From Candidatus Melainabacteria bacterium (GTDB taxonomy: Bacteria; Cyanobacteriota; Vampirovibrionia; Obscuribacterales; Obscuribacteraceae): DNA of 34,197 nucleotides. The notes below the pieces were generated by a model. It was given only the letters and a program-made list of their open reading frames with translations. It did no database searches and was not told where the DNA came from. Below are positions 1-7,284 of this stretch, one piece after another. The stretch is taken from positions 1 through 34,197 of the forward strand of contig PLXC01000089.1 in assembly GCA_003151275.1 (NCBI GenBank), given 5' to 3'. A program made the translations under genes and the position numbers. Position 1 is the stretch's first letter. Every line of letters begins with the position of its first letter.

Positions 1-85
1 AAATGACTAACTCCTCATCTCTTTTAGTGATACCAAATGTAGTGCATACTGTAGAATATAGTTAAATAAAAGAGGAGACTGACCA

Positions 86-1522
86 ATGCCAAGAAAGCCC
101 GCCGGAGGTGATTCCGACAAATCTCGCGACCTGCCAGATAACGTTGGCGATTGTCATAATCTCATCACAGAACTCTTTTCTCGCATTGCCGAACTGGAAA
201 AACAACTGAGCCGTCGCAACCGCGCCCTCTTCGGCAGCAAGTCGGCAAAAGTTGACGCTACTCTGCTGACGGGAACGGGGCAAGCCGTTCATACGCAAAC
301 CACAAATGAACTTGATGCCGAGAAAGATCGATTGCATATTGTTCCTGATAAAAATCATGGTGGCGGACGCTCCGCTCCATCGTCTGCACTTCCAACTCGC
401 AAAGCAGAACATACTCTTGAAGCTGGCGAGATCGCCTGTCCGTGCTGCGGACAACCCAGAGAAATCATTGGCTTCGACGTCTCTCACCAGACCGAATTTG
501 TTAAAGCATTGTTTGAAAACATTCAACACATCATGTTCAAATACGCCTGCAAAAAATGCAATGGACAAATGGTCACTGCTCAAAAGCCATATCAACCGAT
601 TGATAAAGGCTTGGCCGGTCCCGGACTGCTTTCGAAAATTGCCACCGACAAATTCTGGTTGCACTTGCCACTCTACCGCCAGGAGCAAGTGTTCAAAGCC
701 TTGAACATTCCTGTCAATCGAGCTTCCATGTCTCGCTGGTTGAAGGAGGTCGCTGACCTTCTCGCACCAATCGTCAGAAGAATGAGCCGCATCATCTTGG
801 ATAGCCGAGTTATTCAATCTGATGCCACCACTCTGCCGGTCATCAAAAAGGGACTTGGAAAAACACATCGAGGATACATTTGGGTATATCGCGGCGATGC
901 CGACCACCCGTATGTTTACTACAATTATTCCGATACCGAGCACTCCATCTATCCGGAGAAGATTCTCAAAGGCTACACTGGTATCCTTCAAACAGACGGC
1001 ACCAATAAGTTCAACGATATCATCGCCAATGGCGCCACTGCTGCAAACTGCTGGGCTCATGTACATTGCTACTTCGAAGACGCCTGGAAGCTCGATCATG
1101 CTGCTGCAGAGTTTCCGATGGGAGTCATCAAAAGTCTTTTTGATATTGAACGGGTGGCAGCCACACTCTCTGCAGATGAGCGCACCGATCTTCGTCAAAG
1201 ACTGGCAAAACCGAAAATCGCTTTGCTCAAAGAATGGCTCGATGACATGCGGTTGGTCGAACAACCGAAGACAAAACTTGGCGAGGCAATCTCTTACACT
1301 CTCAATCGCTGGCCGGCTTTGTTGGTTTACCTCGATCATCCCTTTGTGGAAATCAGCAACAACGCCAGCGAACGCAGCATCAAGCCGATGGTGCTCAGCA
1401 GGCGCAACTGGCTTTTCGCTGGCTCCGAGGAAGGCGGCCATACCGCTGCCACCAACATGAGTCTCATCGAGACTTGCAAACGCCTCGGTATCAATCCGTT
1501 CGAATACATGAAGGATGGCTGA
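86..1522 (+). CDS. IS66-family transposase (TnpC type), C-terminus lost by frameshift
   Basis: Transposase of the IS66 family, which cuts and joins the ends of its insertion sequence. The N-terminus (about 28-50) is a helical segment ending in the typical RALFGSKS motif. A zinc-finger-like region follows, with C118/C120/C121 and C155/C158. The DDE catalytic core shows D246 (QSDATTLP), D304 (LQTDGTNKF) and E429 (SNNASERSIKP). An AGGAG about 10 bases before the ATG supports the start. The frame stops after NPFEYMKDG, but the adjacent frame from 1519 to 1614 reads LTRFPSAKTSQIDNFLPDQW, the normal IS66 C-terminal tail. A one-base loss near 1517-1519 therefore removed about 30 residues. The core is intact, but activity is doubtful. 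No tnpA or tnpB lies downstream, and too little upstream sequence is present to know whether they precede it. I could not define the terminal inverted repeats. Confidence 0.93.
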   Translation: MPRKPAGGDSDKSRDLPDNVGDCHNLITELFSRIAELEKQLSRRNRALFGSKSAKVDATLLTGTGQAVHTQTTNELDAEKDRLHIVPDKNHGGGRSAPSSALPTRKAEHTLEAGEIACPCCGQPREIIGFDVSHQTEFVKALFENIQHIMFKYACKKCNGQMVTAQKPYQPIDKGLAGPGLLSKIATDKFWLHLPLYRQEQVFKALNIPVNRASMSRWLKEVADLLAPIVRRMSRIILDSRVIQSDATTLPVIKKGLGKTHRGYIWVYRGDADHPYVYYNYSDTEHSIYPEKILKGYTGILQTDGTNKFNDIIANGATAANCWAHVHCYFEDAWKLDHAAAEFPMGVIKSLFDIERVAATLSADERTDLRQRLAKPKIALLKEWLDDMRLVEQPKTKLGEAISYTLNRWPALLVYLDHPFVEISNNASERSIKPMVLSRRNWLFAGSEEGGHTAATNMSLIETCKRLGINPFEYMKDG

Positions 1523-1722
1523 CCAGGTTTCCTTCCGCGAAGACTTCCCAAATCGATAACTTCCTTCCCGACCAGTGGTTAGCTCAACGACAATCGCAAT
1601 CTCGTTCGATCTGATCGACCGAGAATAGCTTAATTTAAGCGCGCGCGATCACTCTTTTAAAGAGCGTGGTTGCTGCAACGCTTTCTCATTGTCGACAGCG
1701 AAACCGGCATGGCAAGCCAGTT

Positions 1723-1760
1723 GCGCCCGGAGCTTGTCGACAACCACGGGCGCCTCTTTT
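1723..1760 (+). terminator. Probable rho-independent terminator after the IS66 transposase
   Basis: A perfect 7-bp inverted repeat (gcgcccg 1723-1729, cgggcgc 1747-1753) is followed by ctctttt. The loop contains the palindrome ttgtcgacaa. The rest of 1615-1864 holds small dyads such as gttgctgcaac and a second ttgtcgaca near 1689, but no open gene. Part of it may be the right end of the IS66 element. Confidence 0.5.
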
Positions 1761-1864
1761 ATCAGTGAATTTGCCAAAAATACTCACAACAACAGTTGAG
1801 AAAAGCATTCCCAGGTTATTTTGAAAAAGTAAGAGATTTTAGAACGAGTATAGGAGTTTGAACA

Positions 1865-2257
1865 ATGGACGATGACGACGAAAATGACGTTTGGCTAAAG
1901 GAGACGCGAGAAAAAGCAGCTAAGTTTTTGGGAGAGAGACAGTTCTCGCAAGAAGAACTCGACGCCATCAAACGCAAACACGCAGAAAATTCAACCGTGC
2001 TAAAAAAATATCCAGACAGCAATGGCTCAGAATTTGCACTTCTCAATGACAAACAAGAAATCGTTATAGAACATAACAGCATCGCGGACAATCAGCATTC
2101 ACACGGCATACGCAGGTACGCACCGGATGACAAGGAATACGCTCACATGTGGAAGCGCCATCAATTCGACAATCCACAGGGGTCGATGCATGTGATCATA
2201 AAGAAGCTGGACGAAAAATCAAAAAAGTGGATTGAACTAGGCGACGAGTGGATTTGA
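1865..2257 (+). CDS. Hypothetical protein, 130 aa, highly charged
   Basis: I do not recognise this family. The product is soluble, with an acidic start (MDDDDEND), a Lys/Glu-rich helical stretch to about residue 45, and a C-terminal part with beta-type alternation (SMHVIIKKLDEKSKKWIEL). There is no signal peptide or membrane segment. An AGGAG 8 bases before the ATG supports the start. It lies alone between an IS66 transposase and an IS110 element, so it may be cargo or a bystander in a region of mobile DNA. The C-terminal half ends in a tryptophan-containing strand (KKWIELGDEWI), which might belong to a small beta domain; this is only an impression. Confidence 0.6.
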   Translation: MDDDDENDVWLKETREKAAKFLGERQFSQEELDAIKRKHAENSTVLKKYPDSNGSEFALLNDKQEIVIEHNSIADNQHSHGIRRYAPDDKEYAHMWKRHQFDNPQGSMHVIIKKLDEKSKKWIELGDEWI

Positions 2258-2363
2258 CAAACCTAAACGTCGTAGTCGAATTAACACCGGACTGAAATCA
2301 CCTTCGTTGTTCAGCAACTGAAATTAGACTTTCTTTGAAATCTCTCAAGTACCGCTCCATCCA

Positions 2364-2434
2364 TCAGTGGCTCGTGAGTCGTATTTGTCTTGTGCCGCCA
2401 CGCCCTCTAACCAGTGTCTGAGTATCGTCGTTAG
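2364..2434 (-). pseudogene. Displaced 3' end of the gene at 3790-4140, cut off by the IS110 element
   Basis: If the DNA between the two AT cores (2435-2436 and 3810-3811) is removed, the minus-strand frame of the gene at 3790-4140 continues without a break through 23 more codons (starting SNDDTQTLVRG) to a TGA at 2364-2366. The intact ancestral protein would be about 133 aa. This fragment has no start or ribosome binding site of its own. Confidence 0.7.
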
Positions 2435-2543
2435 ATAGTGTTTTGTTTGTCAATACACCTTACTGCATTTGATGCCTGTTTAAAAAGCGTGAAAACACTG
2501 CCGCCAGGTGCCGGCGGTGAGTCTCTGCAGCTCGAACATCATT

Positions 2544-3539
2544 CTACGCTGTTAAACGCGCAGCTCTTTGGTCAGGCTTCACTGACACATGATTGAGATC
2601 ATATGGCTTTCCTGACTTTAAGACAGCGAACATTAGTCTAAGTAACTTTCGCATCACAGCGCAAACAATTACTTTGCCTGGTTTTCCGGCAAGTTTTAAG
2701 CGCAACGCAAATTCACGGATAACAGGATTGCAGCGAATGGCACACACCGCAGGCATGTACAGGGCTCGACGAATGCGAGAATTTCCAACTTTTGAAATTT
2801 TCGAGCGTGTTCTCACCGAGGAGCCGGACTCAAGCAAACGTGGTGCAAGTCCACAAAATACCTCCAGTTCACGTCCACTGGTGAAGTGCTCGGCAGCGGA
2901 GAGCTCTCCTAAGAACGCAACAGCTGTATTGTGTCCAATGCTGATGATAGAAGTAAGCAATTCGAAATCGCGCTGCACAGCGGGATGCGCCTTGATGAAT
3001 GTGAGCAAGTCTTTTTCCAAAGCCTTGATTTGAGTTTTAAGGAATTCAATGTGAACGTGGATTGCAGCCTCCACCAATGGATCGAGCACTCCAGATTTGA
3101 GCCTGTTGTTCTCTTGAATCCTCTGATCTTTCAAGGCGTCGATGTATCGATGCCTGTCCCGAATCGCTTTAATTTCTGCAGCCGGGGCCACCCAAGGAGC
3201 TGGATCATGCGCGCGACAGAAACGTGCAATGATCTTGGCATCAATCTCGTCAGTCTTAGACCGTCTTAGTTCGCTTTGAGCAAAGCCTTTTATCTTAGCC
3301 GGATTGGAGACACTCACTACAAAGTTGCGGGCGTATAAAAACTCGGCCAATGGCTCCCACAGTCGCCCTGTGCCTTCCATGCAGACATGGATCACTCTAT
3401 GATCATGAGGCTCCAACCACTGAATTAAAGCGTTAAAGCCATCGATATTATTGTCGCAAACCTTGGATTTATATTTTCCATCAATCAGCAAAGCCGCGTC
3501 AAACTTAGCCTTGGAGATATCAATTCCTAATTGGTACAT
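2544..3539 (-). CDS. IS110-family RNA-guided recombinase (transposase)
   Basis: DEDD-type recombinase of the IS110 family. In well-studied relatives (IS621) it acts with a bridge RNA that pairs with both target and donor DNA. The N-terminal RuvC-like domain shows D7 (LGIDISK), E55 (CMEGTGR), D97 and D100 (KTDEIDAKIIARF). A coiled-coil linker lies around 130-180. The C-terminal Transposase_20 domain begins near LLTSIISIGHNTA and contains GLAPRLLESGSSVRTR (229-244), where the family's serine nucleophile is found, followed by SKVGNSRIRRALYM. At 331 aa it is full length with no frameshift, so it is probably active. The Shine-Dalgarno sequence is weak. The gene is followed by about 100 bases of non-coding right end. 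Confidence 0.95.
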   Translation of the reverse strand: MYQLGIDISKAKFDAALLIDGKYKSKVCDNNIDGFNALIQWLEPHDHRVIHVCMEGTGRLWEPLAEFLYARNFVVSVSNPAKIKGFAQSELRRSKTDEIDAKIIARFCRAHDPAPWVAPAAEIKAIRDRHRYIDALKDQRIQENNRLKSGVLDPLVEAAIHVHIEFLKTQIKALEKDLLTFIKAHPAVQRDFELLTSIISIGHNTAVAFLGELSAAEHFTSGRELEVFCGLAPRLLESGSSVRTRSKISKVGNSRIRRALYMPAVCAIRCNPVIREFALRLKLAGKPGKVIVCAVMRKLLRLMFAVLKSGKPYDLNHVSVKPDQRAARLTA

Positions 3540-3583
3540 TTTCTGGTTCTTTCTAGTGGTGCTTACTGTGAACGCAAGGTAGA

Positions 3584-3752
3584 ATCTTGTCAGGGCGAAC
3601 CTTGTATACGAGCTAAATCCGCACGATTTGCTAAAGATAGTGTTCTGCCTTAGAGGACAAGATCAGGAAAGGGAGTCCTAATCTAACGAACTGGTTTGAC
3701 CACATGTTTCATACTGGTTTCTCCCTTTCCTGCCATCCTCGCGCCCGAGGAT
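3584..3752 (-). ncRNA. Candidate bridge RNA of the IS110 element
   Basis: Read 5' to 3' on the minus strand, the parts are consecutive. A 5' hairpin pairs atcctcg with cgaggat (3752-3746 with 3741-3735, loop of 4). A 12-bp perfect stem (3732-3721 with 3675-3664) closes a 45-nt target loop. An adjoining 8-bp perfect stem (3663-3656 with 3591-3584) closes a 64-nt donor loop. Each loop has its own inner hairpin (TGGT-caa-ACCA; AAATC-gtgcg-GATTT) separating a left from a right guide. The guides match the element's own junctions: GAAACAT, TCGTTAGAT, AACACTAT and GTATACAA (see findings). This is the layout known for IS621. The exact transcript ends and promoter were not determined. Confidence 0.85.
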
Positions 3753-3789
3753 AGCCTCGTCGAACTAACAAACACCGTCAATGGTGTCT

Positions 3790-4140
3790 CTAGTCAAGAC
3801 CAACATACAATGTTTCGTTTCTGCGTTCGGGAAAATGGATGAGTCTTCCACCCCCTGGGATGCTGGGTGGTTCGAACTCTGGCTTCAGGACGAACTTCCC
3901 TTCACCATTACGCTCGCACATTGGATTCTGCAGAATGTATCTTCCGTCAACTGTGGCTGCTGTTACGAATTGCGCCGTGAACTCTTGTCCGTCCAAAAGT
4001 AGCGACATCTTACGGCACAACAAACTACCTTGTTTCCCGCTGTCCTTAACGATGACCTCGTAATAATCGATTCCCCCACACCTAAAAGGAGCGCCTTTGA
4101 CGATGCAGATTACGTCATCATATAGTTCTGGTTCAGACAT
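3790..4140 (-). CDS. Hypothetical protein, C-terminus replaced by IS110 sequence
   Basis: I do not recognise the family. The product has 116 residues, no signal peptide and a beta-rich look (YEVIVKDSGKQGSLLCRKM; KFVLKPEFEPP). An AAGGGG 8 bases before the ATG supports the start. The last six residues (LYVGLD) and the TAG are encoded by the left end of the IS110 element. Without the element the frame would run on for 23 codons to 2364. Only the tail is affected, so the protein may still fold. It is the last gene of a minus-strand series that includes 4183-4542 and 4572-5054, with a 42-base gap to its upstream neighbour. Confidence 0.6.
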   Translation of the reverse strand: MSEPELYDDVICIVKGAPFRCGGIDYYEVIVKDSGKQGSLLCRKMSLLLDGQEFTAQFVTAATVDGRYILQNPMCERNGEGKFVLKPEFEPPSIPGGGRLIHFPERRNETLYVGLD

Positions 4141-4182
4141 GCGATAACCCCTTTATGTTTCAGTCCAGTCCTGACATCAACT

Positions 4183-4542
4183 CTAGTCTCGACATATACG
4201 GGCTTCGACAACAGTATCGCCCTTGAATTTGACACAGAGCCATTCGGAATCAATGCTGATAAAACCTCGTTCTGGACCTAACCAGTAGACATAATCGTAG
4301 TTATTAAAATACGCCGTTGGTGGTGGCTTGCCTAAGAGTGTTTCTAATTCCGTCCGCGACATCCCAACTAGTTTGTATCGACGAAGCAGATCGTCCACCA
4401 TCTCTAATCGGACTGTGTCGTTAGCAACGAGCAATGATTTTTTCCATCTTTCTGAGACAAATATCGACGCCGCACAATGCCATACAAGGAGCAACACAAG
4501 TGCACTTGCGATGGTTAACTTGATTATTTTGCCCTGTCTCAT
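4183..4542 (-). CDS. Membrane-anchored small protein with BamE/SmpA-like motif
   Basis: 119 aa. Residues 8-27 form a hydrophobic signal anchor or signal peptide (KLTIASALVLLLVWHCA), so the rest is outside the cytoplasmic membrane. The remainder has the pattern of small BamE/SmpA-like domains: a helix GMSRTELETLLGKP, then strands around DYVYWLG, FISIDSEWLCVKF and GDTVVEARI. The family link is by pattern only. The same LGKP module appears at the C-terminus of the WG-repeat protein encoded at 5815-6849. The gene lies between two minus-strand genes with gaps of 29 and 42 bases, so it is probably co-transcribed with them. No strong ribosome binding site is seen. Confidence 0.6.
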   Translation of the reverse strand: MRQGKIIKLTIASALVLLLVWHCAASIFVSERWKKSLLVANDTVRLEMVDDLLRRYKLVGMSRTELETLLGKPPPTAYFNNYDYVYWLGPERGFISIDSEWLCVKFKGDTVVEARICRD

Positions 4543-4571
4543 TTGGTTTTGAATGACCGATAAGCTTCACA

Positions 4572-5054
4572 TTATGTTTCAGACGTGGATTCTGGTTCCG
4601 GACGCGTCGGTGGCCAATCACCCGTACTGTACAGGCGTCGATAGAAAGCCTCTGCCTCGTTCATTCTGAAAACCTTTGCCGCGGTCATAGAATCAAGAAG
4701 GATCTCCGCATTTATTGGCACCGGCCAGAGTTCATGTGGCTCGAGCTCCAGTAGTGTTTTGAACATGGACAAGAGCTGATCTCGATCAAGCACACCATAA
4801 GCTCCTGCGACTGATGAGAAGAGGGGAAGATCCGGGCAACGCCGAATAAGCCATTGAAGCTGGTCAAACAGAACTGGATCGACACGGCCTTCCGAGTACA
4901 TTTTCTCGATGTAAAACCCTATAAGTTTGAACCGGGCCTGGACATCGTCTGGGTCGTGATACAGCGAGCTGGCAAGTCCAATCGCTTCCCTCTCAGCTAA
5001 CTTCGCGCCTGCTTGTAGCAATGACTCTTGCTCGTCTAGTCTTGGCCTTTCCAC
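4572..5054 (-). CDS. Hypothetical helical protein, 160 aa
   Basis: I do not recognise a family. The product is soluble, acidic and apparently all-helical, with a repeat-like pattern (AGAKLAEREAIGLASSLYHDP; VQARFKLIGFYIEKMYSEG; KVFRMNEAEAFYRRLYSTG) that recalls divergent TPR units. It has no signal peptide. The start is a GTG at 5052-5054 with a purine-rich gagaga about 8 bases upstream. The C-terminus is a disordered Pro/Glu/Ser tail. It lies 29 bases upstream of the BamE-like gene on the same strand. Confidence 0.6.
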   Translation of the reverse strand: MERPRLDEQESLLQAGAKLAEREAIGLASSLYHDPDDVQARFKLIGFYIEKMYSEGRVDPVLFDQLQWLIRRCPDLPLFSSVAGAYGVLDRDQLLSMFKTLLELEPHELWPVPINAEILLDSMTAAKVFRMNEAEAFYRRLYSTGDWPPTRPEPESTSET

Positions 5055-5067
5055 GTGTTTGTTCTCT

Positions 5068-5304
5068 CTAAATCACGAGCGTCGCGGGAAGTCCCGCCGG
5101 CATAATTCGCTTGGTTCGAATTAACGCGCGCTGAGCGTGTTCGGTCGGATAATAACAATGTTTCATTCCGCATATTCTGAAACTGGCACCAGGCGCCACT
5201 TTCAGAATTCGCTCCCTGAAATATCGACTTTTGGGGGACACCGCAGGCGGTGATTTCACTTCAGAAGTCGATATCAATTCCAGAAAAACGCTGTGAGTTT
5301 CCAT
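5068..5304 (-). CDS. Doubtful small ORF, 78 aa
   Basis: It overlaps the end of the signal-peptide gene 5261-5605 by 44 bases in another frame and runs to within 13 bases of the next gene. An AGGAGG lies about 15 bases before its ATG, which is rather far. The sequence has no recognisable motif. It could be a separate short gene, a displaced C-terminus of the 5261-5605 gene after a frameshift, or chance. Confidence 0.25.
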   Translation of the reverse strand: METHSVFLELISTSEVKSPPAVSPKSRYFRERILKVAPGASFRICGMKHCYYPTEHAQRALIRTKRIMPAGLPATLVI

Positions 5305-5605
5305 GAACGAATTCGTCTACCTCCTTTAGGTCGCTGAATGACTTGCTGGTTTTTGAACTGACCTTGATCTGCTGTCCAAAGCCAAAGCTGGTCGTCTCCT
5401 TTTGGTAGCTAGCCCTCCTGCCAAAAGGTTGTGTGGGCTTAAGTGAGGGTGCGAATATGATCACCTGCGGAGCATAGAAATGCCCGTAGAGCTTACAGTT
5501 AGGATGCGATTTCGACAATTCATCAAGAGTAACTTTTTCCGCAGCTGCGCAGCCTGGCATTTGCAGCAGGCTCAGTAAAAAAAGTAGCCAAGTTCTAGAT
5601 TGCAT
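5261..5605 (-). CDS. Small exported hypothetical protein, 114 aa
   Basis: The frame is open back to 5785, but the ATG at 5605 is preceded by GGAG 8 bases upstream and starts a clear signal peptide (MQSRTWLLFLLSLLQMPGCA). The sequence LQMPGC is a possible weak lipobox, with GCAAA an alternative cleavage site. The mature part of about 95 residues is basic and Ser/Lys rich, contains one further Cys (NCKLYGHFYAP), and ends in FSGIDIDF. I recognise no family. It belongs to the minus-strand group of small exported proteins around 4183-7284. A small doubtful ORF overlaps its 3' end. Confidence 0.55.
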   Translation of the reverse strand: MQSRTWLLFLLSLLQMPGCAAAEKVTLDELSKSHPNCKLYGHFYAPQVIIFAPSLKPTQPFGRRASYQKETTSFGFGQQIKVSSKTSKSFSDLKEVDEFVHGNSQRFSGIDIDF

Positions 5606-5814
5606 AAACGTCTCCGGAACCACTTCCAGTGTGACATAAGCAGAAGTTTCGGGAAGCTTGGTTAAGCTCGCTGTTGAACCGAAGCTGCCGACAGGGGCAG
5701 GCAAGTTTTGGGCGCCCGTGACCATTGCCATATAGCTTCTAAACTTTCCAACTTTCTGCGCAACTATTGCCCGGGTTGCCACCAAAGTTCTCTAGCCTCT
5801 CTTTCGCATCGATT

Positions 5815-6849
5815 TCAATTGCCTATGTACGGATGTTGGACGTCATATTGCCTGGGTCCACCGAACGTAAAGCCGACCACACGATCGTTTTCGTAGTTCA
5901 AGACGATTGATATGCCAGCAACACATCCCCCTTGAATAAGTCTATAAATCGCTTGGCTATGCCAGGTACTGTCTGGCTTTCCCAATATCTTTTCTATCGC
6001 GTCTCTGTCTAGTTCGAATATATTGTGCTGGGCCAGAAAAATCCTGAATGCCTGAGACCTGTCCCAAGATTTTTGACTCGGGCTGATGTACCATTTGTCG
6101 GCAAAACTCATATCGCGGACATGAACTTCGGCTATTCCGTTCTTATAGTCTGTCGCGCGGTCATAAATTGGCTTAATTACCCAATCTCCCGTGTGGTCTA
6201 TGTAGCCAAAGTTGTTCAAACTGTCAGCCACTATTACTTTTGCCAGACCTTCTTGAAACACACTTCTCAGTGGATAGAACCGTGGCGAAATCACAAATTT
6301 GCCAGTGGAGTCTATGAATCCGAGTCGAGCATCTCTTCTATAATCCATTCCGGCAGTCGTGTCTGGCGACGTGATAAGCTCACCACCCACGGCGACAGCA
6401 GCCAGACCTTCGCTGAATTCAAATGCTCCTGAACAATCTGTCGGAAGAGGAATAGCTTTCTTGCCCGATTTGTCAATGTAAAAATACTCTCCATTTTTCC
6501 GCACTGCGGCAAGACCTTCATGGAAATCATCAGCCCAATCAAGGTTTGGTGCTATCGCAATGTGACCGTCTTCATCCAAGAACCCGTAACGAAGCTGGTC
6601 TCTGGTCGGCACCTTGCTAACCGTTGTTCTCACAACGATCAATGCCATTTTTTCAAAGTACCGATGTAGGTAAAAAAGTGGAGGCAGTTGGAGTAAGGTC
6701 TGATGTTCGAGATCATAAAGGGCTTTTACACTGTCCGTAGCTCCGTTCATATCCTGAGCTAAATCAAGTTGAATCAAATTATGCCCATCGACGCCCATCC
6801 AGAACGCATCGTTAGATCTTGGAAAAGCTGGTGTCATTTTTGGTGGCAA
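5815..6849 (-). CDS. WG-repeat protein, 3' part of a gene split by a TAA codon
   Basis: The sequence contains WG (KWG) repeats: YGFLDEDGHIAIAP, FYIDKSGKKAIPLP, LGFIDSTGKFVISPRF and FGYIDHTGDWVIKPIYD, each followed by F-x-x-G-L/I-A-x-V. This is the usual form of these beta-repeat proteins, which are often exported. The last ~60 residues form a different domain with LGKPDSTW and VLNYENDRVVGFTFGG, like the BamE-type module in the gene at 4183-4542. The frame is the same as that of 6871-7284. Only TAA at 6871-6873 separates them, and there is no good start here (TTG at 6849 or ATG at 6837, no ribosome binding site). It is probably not translated alone. Confidence 0.75.
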   Translation of the reverse strand: MPPKMTPAFPRSNDAFWMGVDGHNLIQLDLAQDMNGATDSVKALYDLEHQTLLQLPPLFYLHRYFEKMALIVVRTTVSKVPTRDQLRYGFLDEDGHIAIAPNLDWADDFHEGLAAVRKNGEYFYIDKSGKKAIPLPTDCSGAFEFSEGLAAVAVGGELITSPDTTAGMDYRRDARLGFIDSTGKFVISPRFYPLRSVFQEGLAKVIVADSLNNFGYIDHTGDWVIKPIYDRATDYKNGIAEVHVRDMSFADKWYISPSQKSWDRSQAFRIFLAQHNIFELDRDAIEKILGKPDSTWHSQAIYRLIQGGCVAGISIVLNYENDRVVGFTFGGPRQYDVQHPYIGN

Positions 6850-6870
6850 AGTGAAGCGAACCGCACCGCT

Positions 6871-7284
6871 TTAATCAATTATTTCGTAGGGAGAATCAAG
6901 TGATTCTTTAACAACGGCCAAGCCCTTGAAGAATGTATGAGCCTCCTTAAATCGAGGAGCAATTGCGATCGTGCCATGCAAATCTGTATAACCCAGTTGA
7001 CCATTATCATCAAAACAAAGCCTGTTCTCCTCGAAACCAGGGCGATAATCAATTAGGAGTAATTTGAATTTTTTGCCGTTAGGAGCAATTCGGATATCGG
7101 TTTCGCGAGGATTGGAAAACTTTTTGAATCGCCAACCTGGGACAATCCAAGTAAATCCGTGCTGCTCGGTTCGAACTTGTTTACCCTGTTTATTTATCCA
7201 CTCAGCGCGACAATCCAACGGAAGCAAGGCGACTGAAATCGTCAAAGCTCCAGTAGTCAGCATTGTTCGAAGAAGTTTGTTCAT
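6871..7284 (-). CDS. WG-repeat protein, 5' part with signal peptide, ends at premature TAA
   Basis: The ATG at 7284 begins a signal peptide (MNKLLRTMLTTGALTISVAL). The mature part opens with WINKQGKQV and has a WG repeat LGYTDLHGTIAIAPRF with GLAVV after it. It stops after YEIID. The next codons in the same frame read SGAVRFTLPPK, so the interrupted motif is YEIID-stop-SG, matching the YIDKSG motif later in the same protein. A single AAA to TAA change explains the break. The intact protein would have about 490 residues and be exported. The same-strand neighbours downstream are small exported proteins. Confidence 0.75.
   Translation of the reverse strand: MNKLLRTMLTTGALTISVALLPLDCRAEWINKQGKQVRTEQHGFTWIVPGWRFKKFSNPRETDIRIAPNGKKFKLLLIDYRPGFEENRLCFDDNGQLGYTDLHGTIAIAPRFKEAHTFFKGLAVVKESLDSPYEIID

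Larger units (their letters stand above)
2435..3811 (-). mobile_element. IS110-family insertion sequence, complete, about 1.37 kb
   Basis: The element reads right to left: left end near 3810, a 5' non-coding region of about 270 bases, the recombinase gene, about 100 bases of 3' non-coding DNA, and the right end near 2436. The ends were set from the guides in the bridge RNA rather than from inverted repeats, which this family lacks. The dinucleotide AT (minus strand) stands at both junctions (3811-3810 and 2436-2435). The inferred empty site on the minus strand is GAAAC-AT-CTAACGA. The length is typical for IS110. It sits in the 3' end of a minus-strand gene of unknown function. Having the RNA upstream of the recombinase places it in the IS110 rather than the IS1111 group. 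Confidence 0.85.

Noticed and set aside
1..85. Left inverted repeat of the IS66 element
   Set aside because: I compared this stretch with 1615-1700 and found only a weak shared agtgat, not a convincing terminal repeat. The end may lie outside the window.
62..1441. Long minus-strand ORF of 459 codons opposite the IS66 transposase
   Set aside because: It is a shadow: the plus-strand frame has the full IS66 motifs and a ribosome binding site, while the minus frame shows no family motif.
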